Source: Calliphora vicina (lineage: Eukaryota; Arthropoda; Insecta; Diptera; Calliphoridae). Taken from it: a stretch of DNA of 64,000 bases. Shown one piece after another: positions 22,401-32,929 of the stretch. A program made the translations under genes and the position numbers. Under the pieces are notes generated by a model. The model was not told where the DNA came from and did no database searches. It was given only the letters and a program-made list of their open reading frames with translations. The number at the start of each line of letters is the position of its first letter. Within the stretch, counting starts at the first letter, position 1. The stretch covers positions 52,778,315 to 52,842,314 of the forward strand of contig NC_088781.1 of NCBI RefSeq assembly GCF_958450345.1. The letters run 5' to 3'.

Positions 22401-23060
22401 AGCAAGGCTGCCGTTAAAGGAATAGCGGGTGTCTTTACGACATCTAGGTTAACCGAGGAATGCCGGGTATCCCTTAATGAGATAGCGAGACATTCTAGGA
22501 TAACGCTTATATGGGTCCCTGGCCACGATGGTAATCAGGGTAATTGTATAGCTGATGAACTGGCCAAAATGGGGGCGATGATGGATGATGATGAGATCGA
22601 CCCCTTTTCTGGTATTTCCCTTGCTATATGCAAGATGGCTGTTCAGCGGACACTATATGAATCTGCACAGAGCAGGTGGACCATTGAGTCTTCCTGTGTT
22701 ACAACGAGGTCTACTTGGCCCGTATATGATGCCAGCAGGACGAATCTACTTATGGAATTTCGTCGTGAGCAAATAAGGCTAATTGTCTCCTTCATTACAG
22801 GACACTGTATAATTGGGACACATGCTAGGAGATTGGGCCTACGGTATAATGACTACTGTAGGAGCTGCCATAATGAAGAAGAGGATGAGACGGTGTCACA
22901 CCTATTCTGTCAATGCCCGGCTCTGATAAATCTGAGGGAACGCATCTTCGGAACACCATTCCTATCATGCTTAGATGAGCTATCGAGGATAAGTCTTAGA
23001 CGAATCTACTCTTTCATCAGAGAATCTGGTTGGTTTAGCCTGGAAACAGCGGACGTATAA
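19461..23060 (+). CDS. LINE ORF2: endonuclease, reverse transcriptase, RNase H
   Basis: A 1199-residue polyprotein that would nick target DNA, prime reverse transcription there and remove template RNA. It starts at ATG 19461, inside ORF1 in another frame. The endonuclease occupies residues ~1-220, with QEPWV near the N-terminus, CADANSHH (Asp137, Asn139) and SDHLYI. RT motifs run through ~420-760: SPGPDGIIP, YRPISLTSFLLKTLE, AFLDIEGAFNNV, GTPQGGVLSPLLW, the catalytic YADD at 656-659 and KYLGIILDKRLSW. RNase H follows from ~915: FTDGSK (Asp920), ALQAEITAI, FTDSKAAVKG and WVPGHDGNQGNCIADELAKM. A C-terminal knuckle reads CRSCHNEEEDETVSHLFCQC. All key residues that I can see are present and there are no internal stops, so it may be functional. 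Whether LOA or R1 needs a tree. Confidence 0.9.
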   Translation: MVRVTQINLHHSKAASAALLLRIAQNGEELVMVQEPWVHQDRICGLCLKGYKLYFAKGAGKIRSCILAKSSLKIFILSDYSNEDTVAVSWETNEGCLLWLISSYMAHDHGEHPPNDDIRSAVKKANESRIPLVICADANSHHIVWGSSDTNTRGESLFSFILNSSLEVVNRGSEPTFIVSNRSEVLDLTLVSAEHHSMINNWAVSDDCSFSDHLYIDFNISVTYRNDNTILNRRKTNWELQSDVLSRSLPNPPTIENRDDIEVAVEALTEAFQSATNLACKPNICRGRNKPPWWNPEIAHARRACRKLFNEAKRLGNWPEYKSSVNHFKNLTRNAKRKAWRDFCSGVEGSSETNRLRKILSTSPVVPSYIQKPCGRWTLNSKETLEVLLDTHFPGCLPVDDETMNGAADSVAPGDNSVPINRDRIQWAIKSFDPFKSPGPDGIIPADLQRNEEIVVPWLISIYTACIRWTYIPTWWTRCRVVFIPKGGKATHTKPKDYRPISLTSFLLKTLERVIDVYLRMTIPSELISKSQHAYTKGRSVETALHSLVGSIEESLIHKEYSLVAFLDIEGAFNNVRPDAILSAMDELGIDLCVRRLVEKILGYRVICATLGGVSVLKVANRGTPQGGVLSPLLWNLAMNSLLIRMDNRRIKTVAYADDVAVFISGKFLDTISSCMESALSTLSEWSISSGLSVNPQKTELVLFTRRYKIDDFRPPRLNGISLEIRDNAKYLGIILDKRLSWNLNIQNRINKAYVAIYSCKKAIGTNWGIMPKGISWIFKAVVKPILFYGVLVWWHALDNATHRKAVERVLRTIAILITGAIRTTPSKALFTILNWLPVDLMVIQMALNSAVRLNAGCSWYGKDHGHSKILNYYGYLHSNVDYCIAKPFFDMHFHIKIPNRDSWQRGLLPPDDVIRVFTDGSKRGNRVGGGFFIENYGIKSYFRLPNFCTALQAEITAIKRASNWLRFYQISGDICIFTDSKAAVKGIAGVFTTSRLTEECRVSLNEIARHSRITLIWVPGHDGNQGNCIADELAKMGAMMDDDEIDPFSGISLAICKMAVQRTLYESAQSRWTIESSCVTTRSTWPVYDASRTNLLMEFRREQIRLIVSFITGHCIIGTHARRLGLRYNDYCRSCHNEEEDETVSHLFCQCPALINLRERIFGTPFLSCLDELSRISLRRIYSFIRESGWFSLETADV

Positions 23061-23164
23061 TTAATACCAAGATGTTTACCCCTTGGGTATCACAATGGAA
23101 TCAGTTTTGAATGGACCCAAGTGAGCTGCTTGAAGAGTGGCTACCCATGGAACCTAACCTAACC
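23061..23164 (+). other. LINE 3' UTR ending in AACCT repeat
   Basis: About 100 bp of untranslated sequence ends GGAACCTAACCTAACC, directly followed by the 3' target duplication. The tail is a short pentamer repeat rather than poly(A). Such tails are thought to serve as the RT priming site in some LINEs. Confidence 0.7.
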
Positions 23165-23175
23165 TATTGTCTAGT
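23165..23175. repeat. 3' copy of LINE target-site duplication
   Basis: TATTGTCTAGT, identical to 18095-18105; it abuts the AACCT tail. Confidence 0.75.
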
Positions 23176-23292
23176 TGCATTTGATTCCTATAAAAAGACC
23201 CATGCAATAGCATGGACTTGAGTTTCGGATTCGTTGATCCAGATTATACTCGGGAACATCTGTATGAAGTTAATGTGTTAATAAGATTTGAA

Positions 23293-23848
23293 CAAGTAAG
23301 AGATCTATATTCGGCTGTGCCGAATCTTATATACCCTTCACAAAATTATACTTTAAAATAGAAATTTTAAATATTTTTAGGTAAACAACATTTTTTTTCC
23401 AGTTGTTTTTTTCATTTTTTGGACATTTTTTTTTAATATTTAGCGTAAAAAACTTTTGGTGAAAAAAAAAAAATTCGGGTTGAAAAATATTTTTTACGAT
23501 TTTGATCCATTGTAGGTCCAACTTACTACGGTCTTATATACGTCGTTGCAAAGGTCTTTGAAATATCTATCATTAGATATCCATATTGTCTATATTAATG
23601 ACTTAGTAATCCAGATATAGGTCAAAAATAGGTCAAACATCGAGGTTGTCCTGGTTTTTTCCTTATATCTCAGCCATTTGTGGACCGATTTTCTCGATTT
23701 TAGCAACGGAGCCAGAAGAATTCCGGTGATATTGATGTATGAATCGTGTATGTAAGTTATTTGGGGGCTTCCGAATGCTGATTTCAACAGACAGACAGAC
23801 GGACATATATAAACTTATATTTACCCTTCTCACGAAGGTGAAAGGTAT
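23293..23848 (+). mobile_element. Helentron-like non-autonomous repeat, family B
   Basis: Begins CAAGTAAGAGATCTATATTC. TTCGGCTGTGCCGAA (23310-23324) is a perfect 6-bp-stem hairpin. TATACCCTTCAC follows, and its near inverse GTGAAAGGTATA closes the right end after TTCTCACGAA. The flanks are A on both sides. The layout (CAAGTAAG start, hairpin, subterminal inverted repeat, GACAGACAGACGGACAT block, GGTAT end) copies family A, although the interiors differ. It is the most complete family B copy; pieces recur at 51.9-53.3 kb and 63.75 kb. Confidence 0.7.
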
Positions 23849-23856
23849 AAAAAAAC

Positions 23857-24899
23857 CGGCAGTTTAATCAAATCAATTAAAAATATTGAATAGGCTATAT
23901 AACGTAGACAAAATATCCTGTATTTTTATTGCATAGTCATCTTGTGAATTACGTTCAATCTAAATCAATTCGCAACATTCTTTATTACCAGAATCTCAGT
24001 CTATAAACAGTGCTTTACAAAAGTCTTCCTGATATAAAGAGATTAAAACTCGTGGAATATTACAAGCCGTACCTTGATATAGCGCATCCTAACAGGTATA
24101 CCGATCTGCCAAGAATGTCGCGATTGTACAAGCCTCGTGAGACATAGCAACTGGAGAAGTGGGATCCACAATTTAGAATGACCGCAGGTGTTCCAACACC
24201 ATTGTGAAGTACATGTTGATCGATTGCCAAGTTCCACTTAATTTTTTCCCGTAAAATTCTGTGTCTTTAGGTTTATTTGATGTCGTATAGGATTCATATT
24301 TACTATGGTGGAATGCAATTTCCCCTTGACTGCCTTCGCTACATCATCAGCCATTCAACTCCAGAAATGTATGCTTTGGATTTGTCAAAGTTCCTTGAAA
24401 TCGGTGAGAGAACACGAAACCCAACTAAATATCCAAGAAATGTATTGAAGAGAAGAGAAATACATTCTCAAAAATCATTATCTAAGTCCATCTTCTGATG
24501 TCCCCGCAATAAATTTGGAGCAATAATGCTTATCATGGAGGGACTGAGATGCCTGGACTATATCCGGTAGTACAATTTTCCCTTGACTGCATAGACGACA
24601 ACTTTACAGCCATTAAACTCCAGGAATTTATTATTTGAATTCAATCAAGTCTCCTAAATTTTTACTACCACTGATTAATATGCGTTTAAAAAGAAACATA
24701 ACTCAAGCGGTCTACGATTACTACTTGTAGAATATCCAAAATACTCTGGCCCCCTACCGGTTTTTGGTAGGAATTCGAATACAGTCGATGCAGCCGCAAG
24801 ATGAACTGACTAGTACAACCTCTTTGATTAGCACTTTTAGAATATCAAAAATGTTCTGGCACGGCTAAGGACCACAACTCTCTTGGATCTTTTTTTTCT
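23857..24899. other. unassigned, with degenerate internal repeats
   Basis: Stretches such as TTTCCCCTTGACTGC (about 24318) and TTTTCCCTTGACTGC (about 24578) recur. ACTACTTGTAGAATATCCAAAA (about 24720-24741) resembles sequence near 28780-28805. This suggests an old dispersed repeat shared with 28.5-30 kb. No reading frame is convincing. Confidence 0.4.
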
Positions 24900-25881
24900 T
24901 GGACTAGCATTCAGGACTCAGGGGATGACCCCTACTTGGAACTAGGAAAATAGGTTATGGGAGGGTGGATAGAGGGAGTAGTGTTTGTGGACATTAGATT
25001 TAAATTTTCCTATATTGAAAGTGACAGGAAAGACTTCAGGAGGAAGCTTATTCCACATACGGACAGTACGGCTAAACAACGAATTTTCTCTGTAATGTGT
25101 TGTGCGATCCACTGTCCAGTCGACAACGAATTGATCAGCCCTTGCCGAAGAACGTGTGTTGCGCATAAAACTACGGATTTCGGGAACAAGTTCCCTAATT
25201 TCAGCAGAGCACATACCATTGTAGTATCTATAGAACTGTGAAACACAACCCACATTGCGACGATGCTCCAGAGAATCAATAGAGTTGGATACCCTACTGT
25301 CACCGATAAGCACCTTCGCCCTCTCCTGTACGCGGTCGAGTAACTCCAAAATAGACTTCGAAGAACCGGCCCACACATGAGAGTTGTATTCCATTTTAGG
25401 TCGGATATAAGTGGTGTAAATAGTAAGGAGATCAGATGGAGTGAAGTAATTCTTACACCGTTTTAGAAAACCAAGGCACGTGAATGCTTCTTTTGACACT
25501 CGAAAAATGTGTTTTGTCCAGCGGACATCGCACTGAATACTCATTCCTAGATCTGATTCCTTAATATTTACACCACCCATGAAAACAGATGGAACAACAT
25601 GATCGTTTGTGTGTTAACATACAACATTGAGTCTTGCGAGCGTTGAAATCGACTCTATTCGCACAACCCCATTCAGAGATTGTCACAAGATCTTGGTTAA
25701 GCGTATTATTCATATTTTGCCTCATTGCCCCAATCTCCGACAAGCTTGGTCTATAATTGAATGCATATGAATGGAAAATGTTCCTATCATCTGCAAAAGA
25801 GTAGATAGGGTTGCAAGTTCGACGTAGAAGGTCGTTTATAAAGATACAAAATAGAGTAGGAGAAAGAACGGAGCCTTGGTA
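24900..25881 (-). pseudogene. non-LTR reverse transcriptase C-terminal half, 5'-truncated
   Basis: Read on the minus strand from 25881. It opens within the RT palm at QGSVLSPTLFCIFIND (25878 downward), then the catalytic FADD block (25797-25786, YSFADDRNIFHSYAF). LVTISEWGCANRVDFNARKT follows. After a frameshift near 25570, an open frame at 25580-24942 carries the thumb and C-terminal region: YIRPKMEYNSHVWAGSS, LDRVQERAKVLIGD, and VRMWNKLPPEVFP near its end. This C-terminal type, lacking RNase H, is common in insect Jockey/CR1-grade elements. Everything upstream of the palm is missing, as in a normal 5'-truncated LINE. It differs from the intact LINE. Confidence 0.8.
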
Positions 25882-28104
25882 GGAAGGGCATAGGCTTTAA
25901 GAAACTGAAATTTTTAAGCACCCTGTTAGAATACAGTGAGTCAAAGTTGACCAACTCGGGTTAGTAAAACTTTGTACAGCTGTGAGTATAATGCTTGAGT
26001 CAGTCAAGGCTCTGCACTCCAAAGTTATAAGATCGATACGTCTTCTCAATTTAAGACGCGGATCCAGAGGGAGTGAAATATGAATTAACCCTCCCCCCAA
26101 AAAAAAAAACCGAAAATTTTTCATATAAAAATTGTTTCCCTCCCGAATGGTTGACCTCGATGCGCGCCTTGGTTTGGTAAATGTAAAGGTTGAGTGTATT
26201 CCACTGGTCGGTAATATGTGCCTGTTGTAATATGACCAGCTATTGATTTTGAGTTTTGTTTCTTATTTGAATATTTATGAACATCGTTGACATTTGTGTT
26301 GTTTACAACTAAATAACCGATTATATTCGGCCTCTGGTGGCTATGAGTGCCGATCAATGCTCTATTGCATAAACGGAAAAATTCAAATTTAATTGATCTA
26401 CTCTCTGTTTGTAATGCTATGGACATTTTAGTTCGTGTTGTGATTGATTTCAGACTTAATCTACAGCATTTAAAATAAAAATAATCACTTAATTACTAAA
26501 ACTTAAGTTTAGTTAAGCTGTACAGTCGATTTGATTAGACAAACACAGTTTTGGTTGAAGACCTTTCTTGTAAATACATTGTATAGGTGAGTCTTAAAAA
26601 AAACGAGACAGTCAGTTCAAATTAATAAATGCACAGCCCAAACAAAATCGTTAAGTCTTCTTTAACAAAAAAAAAGTAGATGATATTTTTATTTCGATCC
26701 ACTTAGAATCTTTGAATTATTCTATATTTATCTTTAAACATACAAATTTTCGAAAAAATCATATTAATTAAACAAATGATTAACAACAACCCTACAATAA
26801 ACAAACAAATATTTTAATACTTTTATGGCATCAATACGAAAAATTCATAAACGTCTTTCAGTCTATCTGTCTGTCTGTCACTGTGTCAATATGTACACAA
26901 ATATTCGTAGTCATACTTATGCAGACAGACAGACTTATTTACAAAACTAAAAACCACAGATTCATCAACTCTATTTTGAAACGAACTCAATTCAACACAA
27001 CACCGACCCGAACACAGAAAAAAAACCCCAAATTCAATATTTGTTTATTTTAACTCTTTACACTGATATTTCAGCTTTGAAAATTTCTTGTTGTACAACA
27101 ATACGAAAACTACAATTGTTGTACTTCTATGTATGAATTGGGTATGAATTGTTGTGATTTGATTTGATGAGTGATGTTTAAGTGCTACCGCTACCAGAGG
27201 CAACATAAATATGTATGTACGAGTATTGTACAAATTAAAGGGTTTCTTAAGGATGAAGAACATTTTTGTTTAACTCTTTAATGAAATGAAAGATATGTAT
27301 TTTTAGTGTACACGCTTTCTCTCCTCTCTATTTGAGATCCTTAAAGTGTAAGCGGGTAAATATTAGAAGAAAGGCTTGCTTGTAACTATAATGAGAGACA
27401 TGTGAAATAATTTTTATTTTTTCAGAAATTTCCAAAGAAAATAAACAACAGCTTAAACACAACATAAATAAAGAAATCAATAAATATGTATTTCATTTTT
27501 CGAATTGCGATATATTTTGCTTAAAAAAAATAATGTTAAAATGAAATCGTTTAAATCTGTATCAGCTGATTTGAAATCTGCAGCCTATGAATCCGGTACT
27601 AAAAGTGATAATCCCACAAATAATTACTCAAAAAAGAATTTAGATGTTTTCTTTCTTTAAATATTTTTGTTTTAGTAAACAATAAGATTTTCAATTTGGT
27701 ACAATTTTCAAATTCATTCCCAAGAAAACATAATCCGGCAGCCAGCCTGTACTGCAATCTAGTAGCTCACGCCGCACAGTGGCACATTTTATTTCATATT
27801 TATGGCTTCGTTCTTAAGTAGAGAATATCATATAATTTCTGGTACAGTAACGATTCTTTCTGGTATAATAAACGATTTTGGACAATCACCCTAACTTGAA
27901 TCGTAGATTCGGTTATTTAATGGAAGTCGCGATCCTCCACCCATTCAAAATCTTTAATAGTATGAATAATCTAACAATTATTCCAGATATTTTCCTATAG
28001 CGTAGTTAGTTGCAACCAATATTTGAATGAATTTATCTTTAAAAAGTAAATTTCAGTAATTGTTCTCTCGGGTCACAATAAAGCTTCCAACATCCAGTTC
28101 TATA
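25882..28104. other. unassigned AT-rich DNA
   Basis: No gene is supported. Contains paired GTCTGTCTGTC (about 26868) and GACAGACAGAC (about 26923) blocks that could fold, and CACAGTGGCACA near 27776. The reverse open frames at 25897-26124, 26121-26426 and 27045-27263 have no motifs. Confidence 0.4.
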
Positions 28105-28322
28105 CAGATAAAACATGTTCGTAACTAGTAGCAACCGAATTTGAAGCCAATTGAATGATTCTGCTTTAATGACCGAATTTTACAGTTGTAGCTACAAAAT
28201 TTTAGAATAAGTAACAAAAGTTCGATTGCTTCAACCGAAATTTTTCGTTATCAACTTACTTTCTGTTGATAGAACCGAAAAATTCGATGTGTACAACCGA
28301 ATCATTCGATTTGCAACAAATG
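28105..28322. mobile_element. degenerate relative of the 12995 MITE
   Basis: Aligns along its length with the 223-bp MITE. Shared blocks include TAGCAACCGAATTTG, TTCTGTTGATAGAAC and GTACAACCGAATCATTCGATT. The outer inverted repeats are eroded. Orientation is the same as at 12995. Confidence 0.65.
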
Positions 28323-30111
28323 TTTGTTTTATTTAAAAAATCCCATAAATGAATTACCCTTTACTTTAATACATACAGGTGACAGGTCTAAAGTTAGAGA
28401 GTCAGGTAGACTGAAGAATGACCGTATTGACCACGGCATCGTACGATATGAAAATATTAAACTTGGCCTGTTCATTTTTCGCAGATTGACCAATACCTGC
28501 GCCGTTTCCCAGGAGTAAATTGATATCGAACTACGTGTACCGCCTTACGTCAATCAAGGCTCTCAATACCAACGTAATTAGGTCGAAATATCTTCTCCAT
28601 TGTATTTATTTCCTGCTGAGCTTTCATAATAGTTAGTATGGGTTCCAGGAGTAAATTTAATTGTTGAAGCAATAAATAGGTCCCCCTGGGATGAATCTGT
28701 GGCGCAAGGAGACACTTATATTGTCTTGGTTGCGGTATCGAATGGGTTTCAAAAGATACGGAACATATGTGGTCTACAGTTACTACTTGCAGAATAATCA
28801 AAACACTTTGACCTTATTCTGGCTCTTGGAATTTACGGAGTTATAATCACCCCTATAATAAATCTCGAGATGTCGACCATTGTTATCTATTTATCGTAGA
28901 CCAATATCAGAGTTCATTGCAACCTTCTTCTCTGTCAAATCCGATTTCCAATTTCTATTGATGCATTGTGTTGCAACGAAATATACTTCAATCACTGTCT
29001 CCAGCGAAAAATAAATTCGAGCTCTTTAAAAAGCTAATAATATACTCCAATTTAATATCAGATATTTCATCTATGTCCCATTACTCTGACACCCATATTA
29101 TCCTTATGATAACAGATCAGACAACTGAGGATATGAACGGTAATCATGGGATGCTTTCGAAAATTCCAATCAGAAAAAAAGTCAGTTGTTAAAACGATAT
29201 TCGATCCGTTATACTCCGCCTAAAAGTACAAACAACTACAGTGATCCAGGAGGTTTCCTGATATTTTGAAGCATTTGTTATGAATCCTTCATAGCCCAGT
29301 AAATTCGTCAAGAATTATAGAACGATATCTGCTTCGTATAGAGCCTTTCGTACATCACGACAGGAAAGATATGATCCAAACTCCATTATAAATCTTCAGT
29401 ATGCAGGATCTTATAATGACTGCAAATATTTTCACTTCGTTGGAAACTACAATATTTACGAATTGTATAGTTCATTGGCACCTTATTCTTTACCAAATGA
29501 AAGTTCGACATACTTAAATCTATTGATCCATTGTGTTGCCATCAGAAACTGTTAAATCATAGTCTTTCTAAAAAGCTCATAATATTCTCCAATTCAATGT
29601 CAGATATGTTATCTAAGACTGTTTATGTCGTTAGAATCATAAGTTTCTTCTGCAAAGCTGGAATAAGAAGAGTAATGCACTCATCCTTGCACTACTTAAA
29701 TCTAATGGTACATTGTGTTGCCAAGAGTCGCAGTCTCCACCAATGAAGAAACTCGTGCTATTTATAAAGTTCTTAATATACTCCAATTCAATGTCAGAAT
29801 AATTTGTTTCTTCTCTAAAGCATAGTTCAATTCTACTCTCCACACAGCTCCAACTGAAATCATTGAATTTAACACACAGGCACTGATTATGATGCCAATT
29901 GAGATTTTCCAGTTATCTAGTCATGGAAAGAATTAAGTTAGATCTATGTTCAGATAAGGAGACTGTTGCTCCATTCCGTATTCTCCATTAAGTTAGTTAT
30001 ACTGATATCTAAATTTGCAGGAGAAACTCATAAGGAAGGGACCAGTCAGGCATATAAAGGAAACTTTCCACTTTCCATGGCGTTATTATTGAACGGGGTC
30101 AATTAATATAT
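28323..30111. other. unassigned; three diverged copies of one block
   Basis: A block with CATTGTGTTGCAACG/CCATCAG and ATACTCCAATTCAATGTCAGAT recurs near 28965, 29530 and 29710. On the minus strand it reads as DIELEYI-type sequence. The 29637-29843 frame adds FFIGGD, faintly like a LINE endonuclease. The link is too weak to call. No intact frame is present. Confidence 0.35.
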
Positions 30112-31065
30112 TGGGTGTATGACTTAAAAATGGTGGATTTACAATAAATAGCGTATCTTTTGAACGCTATTTATTGTAATTGTAATTATGTCATTTTGAA
30201 GGGTATCTGTCATTTATTATCACTTAGTTATTGAACACTTTAGTATAAACAACAAAGTTGTTTTTGCTTCGAAATTGTAGAATTTTAAGTGGGAAGTTTT
30301 TCTTTACTTCTTTAATTTGAAAAAAAAGTTCTTATGGTGAATGTGTTCCATCGGTTTCAAGTGGTGATTTTGACACGAAAAACAAATATCGCAAAGGTCA
30401 GGCAAAAAAGTTTGAAGACCAATAATTGGAGGCATTACTTCATGATGATTGTAGTAAAACTCAAAAAGATGTTGTGAAAAAAATAGGTTTTCCACTGAAT
30501 TACTTGCGATGAAAAATGGCTCCATTAAGATAACCCGAAGCATAACAAATCGTATGTGAAGCCCTGCCACCTGAACCTACGCCGAAGCTAAATATCCATG
30601 GTGCTAAGGCACCTATTATGAGTTGCTGAAATCTGACCAGACCATCACAGGGAACCTCTTCCCAACGCAACTGATTCGTTTGGCCGAAAAACGCACGAAT
30701 ATGCGGTCAGACATGAAACCGTAATACTCCATCAAGACAACGCTCGGCCACATGGTGCAATACCTGTTAAAGTATATTTAGAATGAAGAGGTTGGGAAGT
30801 TTTGCCTCACTCGCTTTATAGTTCAGACCGTATTCGATCGATGCAGAACGCTCTCTCTGGGATACGCTTCACTTTGAAACAGAGTATCCGATATTGGCTT
30901 GATTTGTTCTTGGCCTCAAAAGATGAGCTGTTCTGTTGGCTCGGAATGATAGGAATAGCTTACAATTGACCAATGCTTTGAATAAATTTATATTGTACAA
31001 ATGTTCCAAAATAATAGTAAAAAAAATACCGGATTTTTAAGTCATACACTTTTTGATAGGTTTCA
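30112..31065 (+). mobile_element. mariner-like element copy 3, uninterrupted but decayed
   Basis: The left end TATTGGGTGTATGACTTAAA is inverted at the right as TTTTTAAGTCATACACTTTT near 31040. These are the best-preserved mariner ends in the window. The leader matches copies 1 and 2 but carries no inserted repeat, so it gives the empty site for the repeat at 15124. The internal coding region is shortened by deletions. Only scattered transposase blocks remain, such as the TTTGAAGACCAA block and the ATGAAAAATGGCTCCATTAAG block. Confidence 0.8.
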
Positions 31066-32771
31066 GACCTTATCTCAATAAACTTGTTCAGTGTTGGTTG
31101 CTATCTCATGGTTGCAAGAAAAAGTTGAATGTATAAATTTTCTATTATTTATACCAGTTATGTGATTTGTCAAGTTTTCGCCCATTACGGTTCGTAATAT
31201 TTGGTAGTACTTCCATTTTCAAAGGTCATGTTGTGAAGTAGGTTATGTTATAAAGGCTGCCAGTTATACGTATTCTCAATAAAGGACCATGTTCCGGTCC
31301 CTTAAATCATTACATTCATATGTCGGTGTGCAGATTTACTGTCGGTACAAATCCGGATATTCCCACCGAATATCCTGTAGTACTTCAACCAGTGTCCGCA
31401 CTTTTGATGAATGCATTACACTACATCGAGCGAAAACCCACCCCCCCCCATAACGGGGAATATAAAGTCCTCCACCCCAATCACAGATTTGGAACCTGAC
31501 ATATTTCAAATCAGTAATAGTATGAGTTTGTTTAAGATGTCTATTAGTCATGTTAACACAGATTTTTTACAAATGTTCTTAATGTTTAAGTTGTAATGGT
31601 TATACTCAAATTAATGTCTACCTATTGTATATTTCTAAACCATAAAAAATTTTTAAAATTTTAAAGTTCAGTTGCTATTGAATAAATTTTAAGTTTAAAC
31701 GATTTACATTATTCAAGAGATTTTAGATGTTTGCTTTTTTCAACTCTATTTAGATATTTTAGCATATTTTGGGTGGAATGCAACTTTGATGACAACTATT
31801 GCTTTTTTAAAAGTGTAAGTTCATCCGTGACGAATATTCTGACAATTTAAATCTTTTATAAATATTTCAGTGATCATACCAGTAGTTCTTAAATTATATA
31901 GAAATAACCACTTATTCTTCTTTCTTTACCACTCTATGTAATTGTAATATCCTAACCAAAATAAGAAGCCATTTTGTAAATGTCAAATAATAACCATGTT
32001 ATCTCTCAAAAACATGTTTTAAACCTGCATTTAGGTGTGTGAACAGTTGATCTATAGTCCCATAGAAATTATGATCATGATCTACAGCCATTTTCAATTG
32101 ACCGTTAAGAATTGTTTTACCTTTTTTTTAAACAAAATTTTATTGTACTTGGTTGGTTGCCACTTTAACAAACAACAAGGCTCAGACGGGATTATCTGGT
32201 GTAGTATTGAAATTGTTTTTTTTTGTGAAAATAGCCAGCCATTCATTCATGCATGTTAAACAACATTTTGGCAAAACAACACAAAAAAGACAATTCATTT
32301 TTTTGGAGTAAAAAAAGGCCAGATCACTTTGGCCTTATTTTATTGTTTGAACGGAAACCTAATTTAAACAAAAAATAAAGAAAGTATGTATGTCCCTCTC
32401 TTTTTGCTTTTAATATATGTTTGATTGTTTTACTTTGCTTTTTTATTTGATCTTTTTTTTGGTTATTTTTTTCTTTGTTATTGAAAAGATCTTGCCAATT
32501 GTTTTGCACTCTCTGCTCTTTTGCTAATTGTGTGAAAAGATGTTTAAAAAACAATAGCAGATTAAAATATGAAAAGATGGTGATGTTTTATTTTACTGAT
32601 AAATTATTTACAAATGATTGCATTGCAATCATCTTAGGGATTAATTTAAACGTAGAGAATTATTTAAGGTTGAGGTTAAGTTGAATTTGTTGGGCTAAAA
32701 GGACAAATGAGAAGAAAAACAAAAAATAGCCAATTTTGTGAGATTTACTAATAAGCAATGTGAGTAGTGCT
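31066..32771. other. unassigned AT-rich DNA
   Basis: No gene recognised. The small frame at 31336-31551 (-) is partly a translation of a C-rich tract near 31438. The remainder is AT-rich without conserved motifs. Confidence 0.4.
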
Positions 32772-32826
32772 GAATTATGCGATTGGCAACAAATTTCTTT
32801 GTCACAAGAAAACAGTTTTCTCGGTG
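32772..32826. repeat. right-end fragment of the 12995-type MITE
   Basis: GCGATTGGCAACAAATTTC followed by AAAACAGTTTTCTCGGTGTAG matches the right terminal repeat of the MITE at 12995-13217. The rest of the element is absent. Confidence 0.55.
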
Positions 32827-32929
32827 TAGTTTCTTTTATGATAATTGAGATTTGAAAATGTTAGAATAAGTAAAAATACAAAGTTTTATCAAAAAACGTT
32901 ATTTAATTACACAAGTTTAATTACACTCT

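Larger units (their letters stand above)
18106..23164 (+). mobile_element. nearly intact non-LTR retrotransposon (LOA/R1-like grade)
   Basis: A 5.06-kb LINE with two overlapping ORFs. ORF2 has APE-type endonuclease, RT, RNase H and a C-terminal CCHC knuckle, as in RNase H-bearing LOA and I-group or R1-grade LINEs. The right end is an AACCTAACCTAACC tail rather than poly(A). The 11-bp flanking duplication fixes both ends. The 5' end is abrupt: only about 28 bases separate the duplication from the first plausible ORF1 codon, and no ATG opens the frame. The copy is therefore probably 5'-truncated by a little. No stop or frameshift interrupts ORF2, which points to recent insertion. Confidence 0.85.

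Noticed and set aside
23150..23164. AACCT repeats as a true telomere array
   Set aside because: There are fewer than three units, and they end at a LINE target duplication, so they are the element's tail.
24957..25378. Open frames overlapping the RT fragment
   Set aside because: They are alternative-frame and antisense shadows of the LINE RT thumb region.
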